A DNA stretch of 64,000 nucleotides from Streptomyces flavochromogenes (GCF_000717595.1 NZ_JNZO01000008.1:124001-188000), one strand, 5' to 3'. Shown: positions 26,405 through 35,445, counted from the stretch's first letter. The notes: generated by a model not told the origin, from the sequence alone. Numbers and translations: made by a program.

Positions 26405-27364
26405 ATGCGCCGCGCCCCCACCCGTACCGCCTGTCTCGTCGCCACGGTCCTGCTCACCGCCCTCGCCGGCGCGCCCGGCCCCGCCGTCGCCAGGGATCTG
26501 CCCGACACGTATGTCGTCTCCCGGGCTCCCGGTGTGCTCCCCGAGGGGATCGCGGTCACCCCGGACGGCACCCTGTACGTGTCCTCGGACGGCACGGGCG
26601 CGTTGTACCGCGGCCACATCGGCCGCACGGACCTGAGGCCGTTCCCGGCTCGGGGACTGGAGGGCCGGACCAGCACCCTGGGCGTCCACACCGACCGGCG
26701 CGGCCGTGTCCTGTCGGTCGGCGGAGCGACCCTGACCGTCCACGACCGGCACGGACGCCTGCTCGCCACCCGTACCGCCGTGGGCGGACCGCTCGGCGCA
26801 CCCGATCTCAACGACCTGACCGTGACGAAGGACGCGGTGTACGTGACCGACTGGGCCAACCCCGTCGTGTACCGGGCGGACCTGCGGGGCGGCACCCTCG
26901 GACCCCTCGAACCGTGGCTCGACATCCGTGAGGCGTTCCCGCAGTTCCCGGCGCGGTACTGGTTGTTGAACGGGATCGTGGCGAACGAGTCGGGCACCAC
27001 GCTCCTGGTCGCCTCCAACGGCACCGAGGCCGTCTGGCGCGTGGACACCGCCGACCGGACCGTCACCCGGCTCTCCCTCGGTGAGCAGTCCTTCGGGCCC
27101 GACGGGATGGTGCTGCGCGGCCGGACGCTGTACGCCGTGCTCAACTACGGTGCGCCGCACGGCGTGTACATCGCCCGCCTCGACGAGGAGCTTCGTACGG
27201 GCACGGTGACCCACCGCCTCACGGGTGAACCCTTCGACCTGCCCACCACCCTCGCCCGGCACGGCTGCCGCCTCTACGTGGTGAACAGCCAGCTGGACGA
27301 GCCGCCGGGCCGGCCCCCGTACACCGTGAGCGCCGTCGACGACCCGACCTGCCGCACCCCCTGA
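26405..27364 (+). CDS. Secreted six-bladed beta-propeller protein (SMP-30/gluconolactonase-like)
   Basis: A 319-residue secreted protein. The start at ATG 26405 gives a clean signal peptide (RRAPTRTACLVATVLLTALA then GAPGPAVA-R). The rest is a propeller with repeating strands: LPEGIAVTPDGTLYVSSDGT, DLNDLTVTKDAVYVTDWANP and NGIVANESGTTLLVASNGTE, each typical of SMP-30/NHL blades. No catalytic assignment is possible. GGAGG overlaps the TCCGGAGGTCACACCC stretch before the start and serves as ribosome site. The long open frame continuing 400 codons upstream is noise on the opposite strand of the ArsR gene. Confidence 0.8.
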   Translation: MRRAPTRTACLVATVLLTALAGAPGPAVARDLPDTYVVSRAPGVLPEGIAVTPDGTLYVSSDGTGALYRGHIGRTDLRPFPARGLEGRTSTLGVHTDRRGRVLSVGGATLTVHDRHGRLLATRTAVGGPLGAPDLNDLTVTKDAVYVTDWANPVVYRADLRGGTLGPLEPWLDIREAFPQFPARYWLLNGIVANESGTTLLVASNGTEAVWRVDTADRTVTRLSLGEQSFGPDGMVLRGRTLYAVLNYGAPHGVYIARLDEELRTGTVTHRLTGEPFDLPTTLARHGCRLYVVNSQLDEPPGRPPYTVSAVDDPTCRTP

Positions 27365-27370
27365 CCCCTC

Positions 27371-27408
27371 CCGGTGGGCCGCCGCCCCGAGGGACGGCGG
27401 CCCGCCGG
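27371..27408. terminator. Bidirectional hairpin terminator
   Basis: A hairpin between the convergent propeller and CBM3-GH16 genes. The core GGGCCGCCG (27376-27384) pairs perfectly with CGGCGGCCC (27395-27403). The stem extends through a T-G wobble to CCGG on each side, giving 14 pairs around a 10-base loop. Confidence 0.8.
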
Positions 27409-27417
27409 GGCGGCCTG

Positions 27418-28851
27418 TCACGTGGCCGGCACCGTGTCCTGGAAGGTCGTGCCCGCCGTTCGGTACGCCCCGACCTTCGCGGCCACCTGGGCCGGGGTCA
27501 GGACCTGGTCCTTGACGTGCAGGACGTAGTCGACCTTCTGGTCGTAGGAGCGCGGCGTCGTCGAGGTCTGGCCGGCGAGGTCGATCAGCCACTGGTTGAA
27601 GTTGATCGACATCGGACGCTCGGGGAGGTACCGGGCGTCGTGGCGGCCGAACTCCTGGCCGTCGACGTAGTAGACGATCGTGCTGTCGTCGACGGTCAGT
27701 ACGAGGTCGTGCCAGCCGGCGTAGCTCGTGCGGGACTCGGAGTGCTGGTTGACGGCCTCCCAGGGGTCGGGCCGGTAGGTCTCCCACGACGTGGTGTAGA
27801 GGATGTTGGCGGGCTCGCCCCAGCCTCCGTTGGGCAGGTACTCGAAGTCGTACTCGGCGTAGTCGTCGGCCATCGGCGCCTTGAGGTCGTTGATGGTGAA
27901 GAAGGTCTGCACGACACGGTCGCCGTCCGGACCCGACACCGGCGCGTCGGAGAAGCGCACCCGCGCCGCGTACGTGCCGTTCTTGAACTTCGAGGCCCGG
28001 GTGAGGATCTCGGTGTGCCGGGTGGACTCACCCGTCCCGGCGGTCGAGCTCCGCAGGTTCATGATCGAGTTCGTCCCCTCCTTGGCGAAGGTGACGTTCT
28101 CGGGCGCCCAGGTGGCGCCCGGCACCCCGGGACCGCCGGAGTTGGAGCGGACGCTCCAGCCGTGGGCGTCGATCGCCGGGTCCGTGTGACCGGTGTAGTC
28201 GAAGTCGTCGAAGAGCGTGGCCCCGTTGGGCGGCGGGGTGGTCGGGGGAGTGGTCGGGTCGGTGGGCGTCGGGGTGGGCTCGTTGCCCGCCGGGGCGGTG
28301 CCCCAGACAGGGACGCCGCCCACGGTCGCCGTGACCTTGGACCAGTTGGCGTACGTCGTCTGGGCGGGCCCGAACGAGTAGTCGTCGCTCTGGTTGAGCG
28401 CCTGCCAGTTGGAACGGTGGAAGCGCAGCTGCATGTCGCCGGTGTCCGCGCCCGGCGCGAGGGAACCGGCGCCGGCCGTGAAGCCGATCTCCAGGTAGCG
28501 GTCGGCGGTCGCGGTGGGGTTGGCGAGCGTGCCGAAGGTGCCGGTGAGGTTCGCGCAGCCCTTCACCGCCCAGGAGCAGGCGTAGGTGTACGAGGCTCCC
28601 GCGTCGGCCTTGAAGTAGTAGCGCACCTTGACCTGGCTCAGCGGGACGCTCGACGAGCCGGTGTTGACCACCTTGAGCCAGGGTTCGACCTGGTCGCCGC
28701 CGGTCGAACTCTGCCGGTACTGGACGGTGACCGCCTCACCGGCGGCCGCCGCCGGCAGGGCGGTGAGGGCGGTGGCGCCGAGCCCGGTCACCGCGGCGAC
28801 GGCGAGCGCGGCACGGATCCGCAGGCTCCTGGTCCTTGTGGGGTCGTTCAT
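27418..28851 (-). CDS. Secreted CBM3-GH16 glycoside hydrolase
   Basis: A 477-residue secreted enzyme. A twin-positive N-terminus and hydrophobic core (RIRAALAVAAVTGLGATALT) end at an AAAAG cleavage site. Residues about 38-185 form a CBM3 cellulose-binding domain (VQYRQSSTGGDQVEPWLKVV; EIGFTAGAGSLAPGADTGDM). A Pro/Thr linker follows. The C-terminal 260 residues are a GH16 beta-jelly-roll with the catalytic E-x-D-x-E as AEYDFEYLPNG, preceded by FFTINDLK. The substrate cannot be fixed, although beta-glucan is usual for GH16. It is the last gene of the das-like group, 57 bases after the hexosaminidase start, so it likely feeds oligosaccharides to the adjacent uptake system. Confidence 0.87.
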   Translation of the reverse strand: MNDPTRTRSLRIRAALAVAAVTGLGATALTALPAAAAGEAVTVQYRQSSTGGDQVEPWLKVVNTGSSSVPLSQVKVRYYFKADAGASYTYACSWAVKGCANLTGTFGTLANPTATADRYLEIGFTAGAGSLAPGADTGDMQLRFHRSNWQALNQSDDYSFGPAQTTYANWSKVTATVGGVPVWGTAPAGNEPTPTPTDPTTPPTTPPPNGATLFDDFDYTGHTDPAIDAHGWSVRSNSGGPGVPGATWAPENVTFAKEGTNSIMNLRSSTAGTGESTRHTEILTRASKFKNGTYAARVRFSDAPVSGPDGDRVVQTFFTINDLKAPMADDYAEYDFEYLPNGGWGEPANILYTTSWETYRPDPWEAVNQHSESRTSYAGWHDLVLTVDDSTIVYYVDGQEFGRHDARYLPERPMSINFNQWLIDLAGQTSTTPRSYDQKVDYVLHVKDQVLTPAQVAAKVGAYRTAGTTFQDTVPAT

Positions 28852-28908
28852 GGTGATTCCTCTCCTTGGGTGGGGTGCTTCGGGGGTGTCTCCGGTCGGT
28901 GGACGGGG

Positions 28909-30414
28909 TCATGGGGCGGGGGTGAGGAGGGGAGCGGGCGCGGGCGGCAGACGGCGCGGCACCCCGAGGGTGTCGAGCCGTGTCCGGTGGTGGCGAAGGC
29001 GCTCCTGGAAGCCCGGCCAGTCGTGGCGGCCGGTCCAGACGACCTCGGCCAGTGCGCAGAGCCGCGGAAACGTGAGGTACTCGGCGTGCGCCGTGGTGGG
29101 CACGTACTCGGTCCACAACTGCACCTGGGAGCCGAGGACCTGGGCCGCCTCCTCCGGGCTCCAGTCCGCCGGGGCGGGCTCGTTGCCGTGCACGGTGCGC
29201 AGGTCCACGACCTCGCCGGCCTGGCCCGGCGGCTCGGCCGGGCTGGTCGACTGGGGGTAGTCGAGGTAGGTGGTGCGGTGGGGCGCCATGACGACGCGGT
29301 GCCCGCGGCGGACGGCCGTCCGGCCGTGGTCGGCGTCGCGCCAGGGCATGACGGTGAAGTACGGCGGGAGGTCGGCGCCGTTCTCGGTCCAGCTCAGCGG
29401 CAGCCGCCCCGCTTCGAGGAGGTGGCGTCCGATCCGTTCCATGAACCAGCCGTGCAGGGCCGCGGGGCCCGGCAGCCCCTCCTCGGCCGCTCGGCGGCGC
29501 GCGGCCGGCGAGTCGTGCCACTCGGTGGTGGGGCACTCCTCGCCGCCGATGTGCACGTACGAGGAGGGGAAGACGTCCATCACCTCGTCCAGGACGGTGC
29601 GGCAGAAGTCGAGCGCTCCGTCGTGGACGCCGAGGATCGTGTCACAGACGCCCCACCGGTCCCAGACGTCATAGGTACGGCCCGGATGGTTGCCGAGCTC
29701 CGGGTAGGCGGCGAGCGCGGCCCGGACATGCCCCGGCATCTCGATCTCGGGCACGACGGTGACGCCGCGCTCCGCCGCGTACGCCACCAGACCGGTGAGC
29801 TCCGTACGGGTGTAGGCACCGCCGTGCGGCAGTCCGCCGACCTCGGTGAGCCGGGGGAGTGCGGCGACCGGCATGCGCCAGCCCTGGTCGTCGGTGAGAT
29901 GGAGATGGAGGACGTTGAGCTTGTGGAGCGCGAGGAGGTCCACGTACCGCCGGAGGTAGGAGACGGGCCGGAAGCGTCGGGCGACGTCGAGCATGGAGCC
30001 GCGCCAGGGGAAGCGGGGGGTGTCGGTGATCTGCGCGCAGGGCACGGACCATGCGACGCCGGCCACGGGTTCCGCGCGGAGCGCCTCGACGGGCAGCAGC
30101 TGGCGCAGCGTCTGGACGCCGGCGAGGAGCCCCTGCGGGCGGGCGGCCCGCAGCAGCACCCCTTCGGCGCCGACGGTGAGGCCGTACCCCTCCTCGCCGA
30201 GGCCGGTGAGGGCGCGGTCGAGCGCCAGGACGACGGAGCCGTCCGCACGCGCCGGCAGCGGCAGGCCGGTGGCCGGGCCGAGCAGGGTGCGGAGCAGTCC
30301 CGCAGCGCCTTCGGCGCCCGGTGAGACCTTGAGCGCGGTCGAGTCCGTGAAGGTGAACGTGCCGGGCAGGCACTGGAGGTGGGTGGGTTCGGGGACGAGT
30401 CGGGGCTGGGGCAT
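28909..30414 (-). CDS. GH20 beta-N-acetylhexosaminidase (DasD-like)
   Basis: A 501-residue GH20 enzyme. The N-terminal alpha/beta domain (LVPEPTHLQCLPGTFTFTDS) is followed by the TIM barrel: GSMLDVARRF, then LHKLNVLHLHLTDDQGWRMP. The catalytic Asp-Glu pair lies in SYVHIGGEECPTTEWHD, and the substrate-stacking Trp in LGSQVQLWTEYVP. No signal peptide is visible, so it should act in the cytoplasm on imported N-acetylated disaccharides. It follows the permease gene by 9 bases. In S. coelicolor the das locus likewise has a GH20 gene after the transporter, so the arrangement is conserved. Confidence 0.92.
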   Translation of the reverse strand: MPQPRLVPEPTHLQCLPGTFTFTDSTALKVSPGAEGAAGLLRTLLGPATGLPLPARADGSVVLALDRALTGLGEEGYGLTVGAEGVLLRAARPQGLLAGVQTLRQLLPVEALRAEPVAGVAWSVPCAQITDTPRFPWRGSMLDVARRFRPVSYLRRYVDLLALHKLNVLHLHLTDDQGWRMPVAALPRLTEVGGLPHGGAYTRTELTGLVAYAAERGVTVVPEIEMPGHVRAALAAYPELGNHPGRTYDVWDRWGVCDTILGVHDGALDFCRTVLDEVMDVFPSSYVHIGGEECPTTEWHDSPAARRRAAEEGLPGPAALHGWFMERIGRHLLEAGRLPLSWTENGADLPPYFTVMPWRDADHGRTAVRRGHRVVMAPHRTTYLDYPQSTSPAEPPGQAGEVVDLRTVHGNEPAPADWSPEEAAQVLGSQVQLWTEYVPTTAHAEYLTFPRLCALAEVVWTGRHDWPGFQERLRHHRTRLDTLGVPRRLPPAPAPLLTPAP

Positions 30415-30423
30415 CGCGGGGCG

Positions 30424-31257
30424 TTATCCCTTCACGGCTCCGCCGGTCATTCCGGCGGCGACCCGGCCCTGCAGGACCAGGAAGAGGACGAGGACGGGCA
30501 GGGCGAAGAGGGTGGAGGCGGCCATGGTGGCGCCCCAGTCGGTGCCGAAGACATTGGAGAAGGACGACAGCCAGACGGGCAGGGTCCGGTCGTCCTGGTT
30601 CTTGATGATGAGCATGTTGGCGAAGGCGAACTCGTTCCAGGCGGTGATGAACCCGAAGAGCGAGGTCGCGAGGAGTCCGGGGGCCAGCAGGGGGAGCGTC
30701 ACCCGGCGGAACGCGGCGGTGCGGGTGCACCCGTCGACCTGCGCGGCCTCCTCCAGCTCGGCCGGGACCGCCGCCAGGAAGGAGCGGAGGGTCACGATGG
30801 TGAAGGGCAGGGTGACCATGAAATAGATGAGGCTGAGGGTCGCGAGCCGGTCGAGCAGGTCGGCGTCCCGGGCGATCACGTACATCGGGATCAGCAGCGC
30901 TTCCCAGGGCGCCACCTGGGCGATGAAGACCATGAGGATGAAGCCCCGCCGGCCGCGCCAGTTCATCCGGGCGACGGCGAACGCCGCGGCCAGCGCCACC
31001 ACGAGGGCGAGCACGACGCAACCGGCGGTCACGAGCAGGCTGTTGCGCCAGAAGATCCAGAACCCGTCGGCGGCCACGGCGTCCCGGAAGTGCTCCAGGG
31101 TGACGGAGACGGGCAGGAACCGCGGGGTCTCGGACTGGATGTCGGGGGTCGGCCGGAAGGCCGTGAGGACCATCCAGTACACCGGGAAGACGGCCACGAC
31201 GAAGACGAGCGCCGCCGCGGTGTTCAGGGGGAGTCGGCGCAGGACGCGCGGGGTCAC
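30424..31257 (-). CDS. Sugar ABC transporter permease (DasC/MalG type)
   Basis: A 277-residue inner-membrane permease with six predicted helices. The EAA loop is EEAAQVDGCTRTAAFRRVTL followed by PLLAPG, the contact site for the ATPase. GTG 31257 overlaps the stop of the first permease (GTGA), so the pair is co-translated. No ATPase gene is encoded nearby. In Streptomyces, das, cellobiose and maltose permeases share the MsiK ATPase encoded elsewhere, so the absence is expected. Confidence 0.9.
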   Translation of the reverse strand: MTPRVLRRLPLNTAAALVFVVAVFPVYWMVLTAFRPTPDIQSETPRFLPVSVTLEHFRDAVAADGFWIFWRNSLLVTAGCVVLALVVALAAAFAVARMNWRGRRGFILMVFIAQVAPWEALLIPMYVIARDADLLDRLATLSLIYFMVTLPFTIVTLRSFLAAVPAELEEAAQVDGCTRTAAFRRVTLPLLAPGLLATSLFGFITAWNEFAFANMLIIKNQDDRTLPVWLSSFSNVFGTDWGATMAASTLFALPVLVLFLVLQGRVAAGMTGGAVKG

Positions 31258-32177
31258 CGGTCGGCCTCCTGTCGGAGCATCTGTCGGAAGTAGGCGATCA
31301 GCACGGCCACGAGGAGGAGGACGGTGAGCGTGGACACGGCCGCCCCGAGGTCGTAGCGGTGGAGCGACTGGGCCACCCGGTAGGCGTACACGGGCAGGGT
31401 GGTCGTCGCCTCGCCCGGCCCGCCCTTGGTCACCGCCCAGATCTGCGCGAAGCAGCGGAAGACCCAGATGACCTCCAGACAGAGGACGAGACCGAAGATC
31501 GGGCGCAGCAGGGGGAGCGTGACCGAGCGGAAGATCCGCCAGCCTCCGGCCCCGTCGAGCCGGGCGGACTCGTACAGCTCGGCGGGGACGGTGAGCAGCG
31601 CGGAGTGAAGGGTGATCGCGGCGAAGGGCACCGACTGCCAGACCACCAGCAGGACCAGGACGGTGAAGGCGGCGGGGCCGTCGGCCAGCCACGAGTACCC
31701 CTCGAAGGACTCGAACCCGAGCTGTACGAGTACCCAGTTGACCACTCCGAGCCGGGAGGCGAAGAGCCACTGGAAGACGGTCGTGGTGGCGATGACAGGG
31801 CTGGCCCAGGCGAGCACCAGGCCGGTGGTCACCAGGATCCGCATCCGCCGGCCGAGCCGCTGCATCATCAGGGCGACGAGCGTCCCGATCACCATGATCA
31901 GGACGACGTTGACCAGGGTCCACCAGAAGGTGCGCCTGACGACCTCCCAGAACTCGGGGTCGGCGAGAACGGTCCGGTAGTTGTGGAACCCCACGAACGC
32001 GGCGTCGCCACGGATGAGTTCGCCCAGGCCGTACTCCTGGAAGGAGATCAGCAGGTTGCGGGCGAAGGGATATCCGAGGAGGAGCAGTCCGCCGAGGACG
32101 GTGGGGGCGACCAGGAGGTAGGGCCAGAGGGCCGCCCGGTTCGACCGGTGGGGGAGCCGTACGGCGGGGCCGCTCAC
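31254..32177 (-). CDS. Sugar ABC transporter permease (DasB/MalF type)
   Basis: A 307-residue permease. Its first helix starts at ALWPYLLVAPTVLGGLLLLG, and the EAA loop reads YESARLDGAGGWRIFRSVTL. GTG 32177 overlaps the solute-binding protein stop (GTGA). With its partner permease it forms the membrane channel for the sugar delivered by the adjacent lipoprotein. The long frame running upstream through the binding-protein gene is a shadow. Confidence 0.9.
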   Translation of the reverse strand: MSGPAVRLPHRSNRAALWPYLLVAPTVLGGLLLLGYPFARNLLISFQEYGLGELIRGDAAFVGFHNYRTVLADPEFWEVVRRTFWWTLVNVVLIMVIGTLVALMMQRLGRRMRILVTTGLVLAWASPVIATTTVFQWLFASRLGVVNWVLVQLGFESFEGYSWLADGPAAFTVLVLLVVWQSVPFAAITLHSALLTVPAELYESARLDGAGGWRIFRSVTLPLLRPIFGLVLCLEVIWVFRCFAQIWAVTKGGPGEATTTLPVYAYRVAQSLHRYDLGAAVSTLTVLLLVAVLIAYFRQMLRQEADR

Positions 32178-33433
32178 GAGCCGAGGGTCTTGGTGATGCT
32201 CTGCGAGGCGGTCGCGGCCGCCTGTGCGGGGTCGGTACCGGTGAGCACGGCGGTCATGTACTGCTTGATCGGGTTGGTGGCCTCGACGGCCGCCCACTGC
32301 GGGGAGTTCGGCGTCGCCCGGCCCTGTGCCGCGCCGGCGGCCATGGCGGCCGTCCCCTCGTCGTCCTGGATCACACGCGCGAGCGAGGTGCGGTTGGGCA
32401 CGTAACTCATGGTTCTGGCCATGTCCGTCTGCCACTTCTCGCCCGCGAGCGCCTTGACCACCTCGTAGGCGGCGTCGGGGTGCGTCGAGGCCTCCGGCAC
32501 GATGAGGTCGGAGCCTCCGGTGAAGACGGAGCCGGGCTTCCCCGCGGTCTTGCCGGGTACCGGGAAGAAGCCGAGCCTGCCCTTGAGCGCGGGGTTGATC
32601 TCCTCGACGATCTTCGCGCCGCCGGGTACGGCGATGATCTGGGCGACCTCGCCCTTGGCGAAGACCTCGGCCTGCGGGGGCTTGGCCTCGTCGGAGTCCT
32701 TGGGGCCCTTGCCGAGGGTCTGGAGCTGCCGGTAGAAGTCCATGCCGGCGCGCGCCTGGGCGGTGTCGAGCGCCCCCTTCCAGCCGGACCCGTCCTTGAC
32801 CGCGAGGTCGCCGCCCTCCTCCCAGATGAAGCCGGACAGGGTGTACCAGTTCTGGCCGGGCAGGTAGATGCCCTGGGTCTTGCCCTGGTTGAGCTTCGCG
32901 GTGACGGTGAGCCACTCGGCCTGTGTCTTCGGGGGCGTGGTCACGCCCGCGCGGGCGAACAGGTCCTTGTGGTAGATCACGACCCGGTTGGCCGCGTACC
33001 AGGGGATGCCGTACTGCTTGCCGTCGACCTTCCCCGGCTCGGCGAGCCCCGGCAGCCAGTCCGCGCCGTTCAGCTCGGCGGTCTTGTCGCTGAGGTCGCG
33101 GACGCCGCCGCTCGCCGCGTACTGCGCGATCTGGGTGTTGCCGACCTCGATGACGTCCGGGGCGTCCTTGCTGGCGAGGGCGGCCGTGACCTTCTCGCCG
33201 ATGCCGTCCCACTCCTGGATCTGGATGTCCAGGTCGATGTCCTTGTGCTCCGCCTCGAAGCCGGTGCGGAAGCGGTCGAGGAAGGCGTCGGTGACGCTGT
33301 CCTTCATGATCCATACGGTGACCTTCTCCGGTCCGCCGGAGGCTGCCGGGTCGCCCGATCCGCCACAGGCCGTGGCGGTGAGGGCGACGGTCGCCGCGAG
33401 GGCGACGGAGCCGGCGAGGGGACGAGTCTTCAC
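32174..33433 (-). CDS. Amino-sugar-type solute-binding lipoprotein (DasA/NgcE-like)
   Basis: A 419-residue extracellular solute-binding protein. The lipobox LTATAC lies about residue 23 after a hydrophobic core, so the protein should be anchored to the outer face of the membrane. Family segments are KVTVWIMKDSVTDAFLDRFR, then LASKDAPDVIEVGNTQIAQY, then YGIPWYAANRVVIYHKDLFA and the C-terminal SYVPNRTSLA. GTG 33433 is chosen over GTG 33439 because GAGG lies 7 bases before it. Neighbouring GH20 and GntR genes point to N-acetylglucosamine oligomers as cargo. It is a paralog type and need not be the main chitobiose transporter of the organism. Confidence 0.88.
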   Translation of the reverse strand: MKTRPLAGSVALAATVALTATACGGSGDPAASGGPEKVTVWIMKDSVTDAFLDRFRTGFEAEHKDIDLDIQIQEWDGIGEKVTAALASKDAPDVIEVGNTQIAQYAASGGVRDLSDKTAELNGADWLPGLAEPGKVDGKQYGIPWYAANRVVIYHKDLFARAGVTTPPKTQAEWLTVTAKLNQGKTQGIYLPGQNWYTLSGFIWEEGGDLAVKDGSGWKGALDTAQARAGMDFYRQLQTLGKGPKDSDEAKPPQAEVFAKGEVAQIIAVPGGAKIVEEINPALKGRLGFFPVPGKTAGKPGSVFTGGSDLIVPEASTHPDAAYEVVKALAGEKWQTDMARTMSYVPNRTSLARVIQDDEGTAAMAAGAAQGRATPNSPQWAAVEATNPIKQYMTAVLTGTDPAQAAATASQSITKTLGS

Positions 33434-33451
33434 GGGCACCTCGATGAATGG

Positions 33452-33486
33452 TTGACCAATTGGTCAAGTGGTCAGGTGTGTGACCA
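33452..33486. promoter_or_regulatory. Operator cluster upstream of the das-like operon
   Basis: TTGACCAATTGGTCAA (33452-33467) is a perfect 16-bp palindrome. Overlapping it, TGGTCA occurs at 33461-33466 and again at 33469-33474, and the inverted TGACCA follows at 33481-33486. The motif shares the TGGTC/GACCA halves of the DasR responsive element. A possible promoter for the leftward operon (TTGACG, 17 bases, CACCTT) lies just upstream, so a bound GntR protein would block transcription. Confidence 0.75.
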
Positions 33487-33578
33487 GAAGGTGGCACGGT
33501 CGAGGTGCGTCGTCAATCCCTTGAAAAACATGGGTTGTTCATGGGGTCTCGGGCCAACCACTGCGGCTAGTATCGGAC

Positions 33579-33598
33579 TTACCAGTTGACCAGTGAGG
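33579..33598. promoter_or_regulatory. Operator upstream of the first GntR gene
   Basis: ACCAGT is repeated at 33581-33586 and 33589-33594, within TTACCAGTTGACCAGTGA. The 8-base period mirrors the TGGTCA repeats on the other side of the intergenic region, and TAGTAT (33568-33573) just before it could be a -10 box. This suggests autoregulation of the GntR gene. Confidence 0.6.
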
Positions 33599-33613
33599 GT
33601 GAGGGTGGATGGC

Positions 33614-34381
33614 ATGAAGGACGGCTCCTCCAGCGGGGTGCTGAAGAGGGAGCGGGTACGCGAACACCTGCTGGGCCTGATCGAGGCGGGCGGCCCCGGC
33701 GACCCGATCCCCTCCGAGCGCACCCTCTGCGCCACCCTCGGCGTCTCCCGGCCCACCCTGCGCGCGGCCGTCGACGAACTCGTCGCGACCGGCGCGCTGG
33801 TGAGGGAACACGGCCGCGGCATGTTCGTCGCCCCCGCCAAGATCACCCAGCGGCTCGCCCCGGACGACGCTGCCTTCACCGTGCCCCGCGCGTCGGGCAG
33901 CTGGTCCAGCACCGTCCTGGAGTCCGCCACGGTCCGGGCCGGTGCCCGCATCGGCCGCAGACTCCGCCTCTCGCCCGCCGCCGAACTGCTCTACGTCGCC
34001 CGCCTCCGCCTGGTCGACGGCGCACCCATGGCCATCGAGCACCTGCACATCCCGGCGGACCTGGTCGGCGCCGCCCTCACCCCGGAGGAGCTCGAAGCGG
34101 GCGACCTCTACGACCATCTGCGGGCGCACCACCGGGTCCACGTCCAGGAGGCCACCCAGTCGATCGAGCCGACCGTCGTCAGCGAGGACGAGGCCGCGCT
34201 CCTGGACGTCCCCGTCCTCTCGCCCGCCCTGCTGATCGAACGCCTCACCCTCGACACGGCGGGCCGCCCCGTCGAGTACGTCCACTCGGTCTACCGGGGC
34301 GACCGCTACCGCATCGTCTCCCGCCTCGACTTCACCCGCGACGGCCTCGTGACCTCCTCGACGGAGGGGGATGCATACTGA
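33614..34381 (+). CDS. DasR-like GntR/HutC regulator, copy 1
   Basis: A 255-residue GntR regulator of the HutC subfamily. The N-terminal winged helix contains IPSERTLCATLGVSRPTLRA and VREHGRGMFVAPAKITQ, and the C-terminal UTRA domain contains RIGRRLRLSPAAELLYVARL and VEYVHSVYRGDRYRIVSRL. ATG 33614 has GAGGGTGG upstream; in-frame GTG codons lie just before it. By family it binds a phosphorylated amino sugar and leaves its operator. It is divergent from the das-like operon and closely similar to the next gene, indicating a tandem duplication. Confidence 0.88.
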   Translation: MKDGSSSGVLKRERVREHLLGLIEAGGPGDPIPSERTLCATLGVSRPTLRAAVDELVATGALVREHGRGMFVAPAKITQRLAPDDAAFTVPRASGSWSSTVLESATVRAGARIGRRLRLSPAAELLYVARLRLVDGAPMAIEHLHIPADLVGAALTPEELEAGDLYDHLRAHHRVHVQEATQSIEPTVVSEDEAALLDVPVLSPALLIERLTLDTAGRPVEYVHSVYRGDRYRIVSRLDFTRDGLVTSSTEGDAY

Positions 34382-34416
34382 CCCGCAGTGGAACGGCGCA
34401 CGGGGGAGTGGACGGC

Positions 34417-35181
34417 ATGGAGCTGAAGCGGGAGCGCGTACGCGAGCACCTCCTGACCGTGATCGAGAGCCGCCGTCCAGGCGACGCGATCCCGTCCGAG
34501 CGCACCCTCTGCGCCACCCTCGGAGTCTCCCGGCCCACCCTGCGGGCGGCGGTCGACGAACTCGTCGCCACGGGCCTGCTGGTACGGGAACACGGCCGCG
34601 GCATGTTCGTCGCACCGGACAAGATCACCCAGGAACTCGTCGCCGAACACCGGGCGGCGGGCGCGCCCCGGAGCCGGGGCGACTGGACGAGCACGGTCCT
34701 CGAACTCCGCACCGTACGGGCCGGCGCCCGCATCGGCCGCAGGCTGGCCATCTCCCCGGCGGCGCAGCTCGTCCACGTGACACGCCTCCGGCGCGTCGAC
34801 GGCGCCCCGATCGCCCTGGAGCACCTCCACGTCCCGGCCGACCTGGTACCCGGACTCACCGCCGCGGACATGGAAGGCGGCTTCTACGCGCATCTGCGGG
34901 AGCGGCGCGGCATCCGGCCGGCCCACGCGGTCCAGTCGATCGAGCCGACCGTCCTGAGCGAGGAGGAGGCGGCCCTCCTCGACGTGCCGGTCCTGTCGCC
35001 CGCCCTCCTCTTCGACCGGATCACCTCCGCCACGGACGGCAGACCCGTCGAGTACGTCCGCTCCCTCTACCGGGGCGACCGCTACCGCATCGTCTCCCGT
35101 CTCGCCCTCGGCGACGGCGCGCCCGGCGACCCGGCGACGGACGCGGCGCGGGGCGGGACGTGGTGGGGCACGGTCGAGTGA
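34417..35181 (+). CDS. DasR-like GntR/HutC regulator, copy 2
   Basis: A 254-residue paralog of the preceding gene, 35 bases downstream. The HTH segments ERTLCATLGVSRPTLRAAVD and LVREHGRGMFVAP are identical between the two, so both should recognise the same operator. The ligand domain has diverged: LAISPAAQLVHVTRL against LRLSPAAELLYVARL. The ATG follows GGGGGAG. No separate operator was found between the copies, and co-transcription is likely. Divergence restricted mainly to the effector domain suggests response to a different sugar. Confidence 0.88.
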   Translation: MELKRERVREHLLTVIESRRPGDAIPSERTLCATLGVSRPTLRAAVDELVATGLLVREHGRGMFVAPDKITQELVAEHRAAGAPRSRGDWTSTVLELRTVRAGARIGRRLAISPAAQLVHVTRLRRVDGAPIALEHLHVPADLVPGLTAADMEGGFYAHLRERRGIRPAHAVQSIEPTVLSEEEAALLDVPVLSPALLFDRITSATDGRPVEYVRSLYRGDRYRIVSRLALGDGAPGDPATDAARGGTWWGTVE

Positions 35182-35445
35182 CGACCGCTCCTCCGGTGCG
35201 CCGGGTGAACAGGCCCGGGTGGGGGGCGAGGCGGGACTCCTCGGGATGGCGCGGTCAACCGGATCCTGCCCCACGCCTCCTCGCGACCCGACTCCGTCCC
35301 GCAGGACGACGAGCACGTCGGGTGCAGCGTCCACGGGGAACCCGTCGCCGTGGTGAACGGTCTCGTCGACCCGGGGGAGTCGTCCAGAAGGCGACCGCCC
35401 CGCATCCCCCGTGCTCGGACTCGGCGTGCGGTCCGCGGCGGACCG

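Noticed and set aside
35182..35445. Possible remnant gene between the second GntR gene and the ADP-ribosylglycohydrolase gene
   Set aside because: One frame has coding-like composition, but I recognise no family, start or ribosome site.
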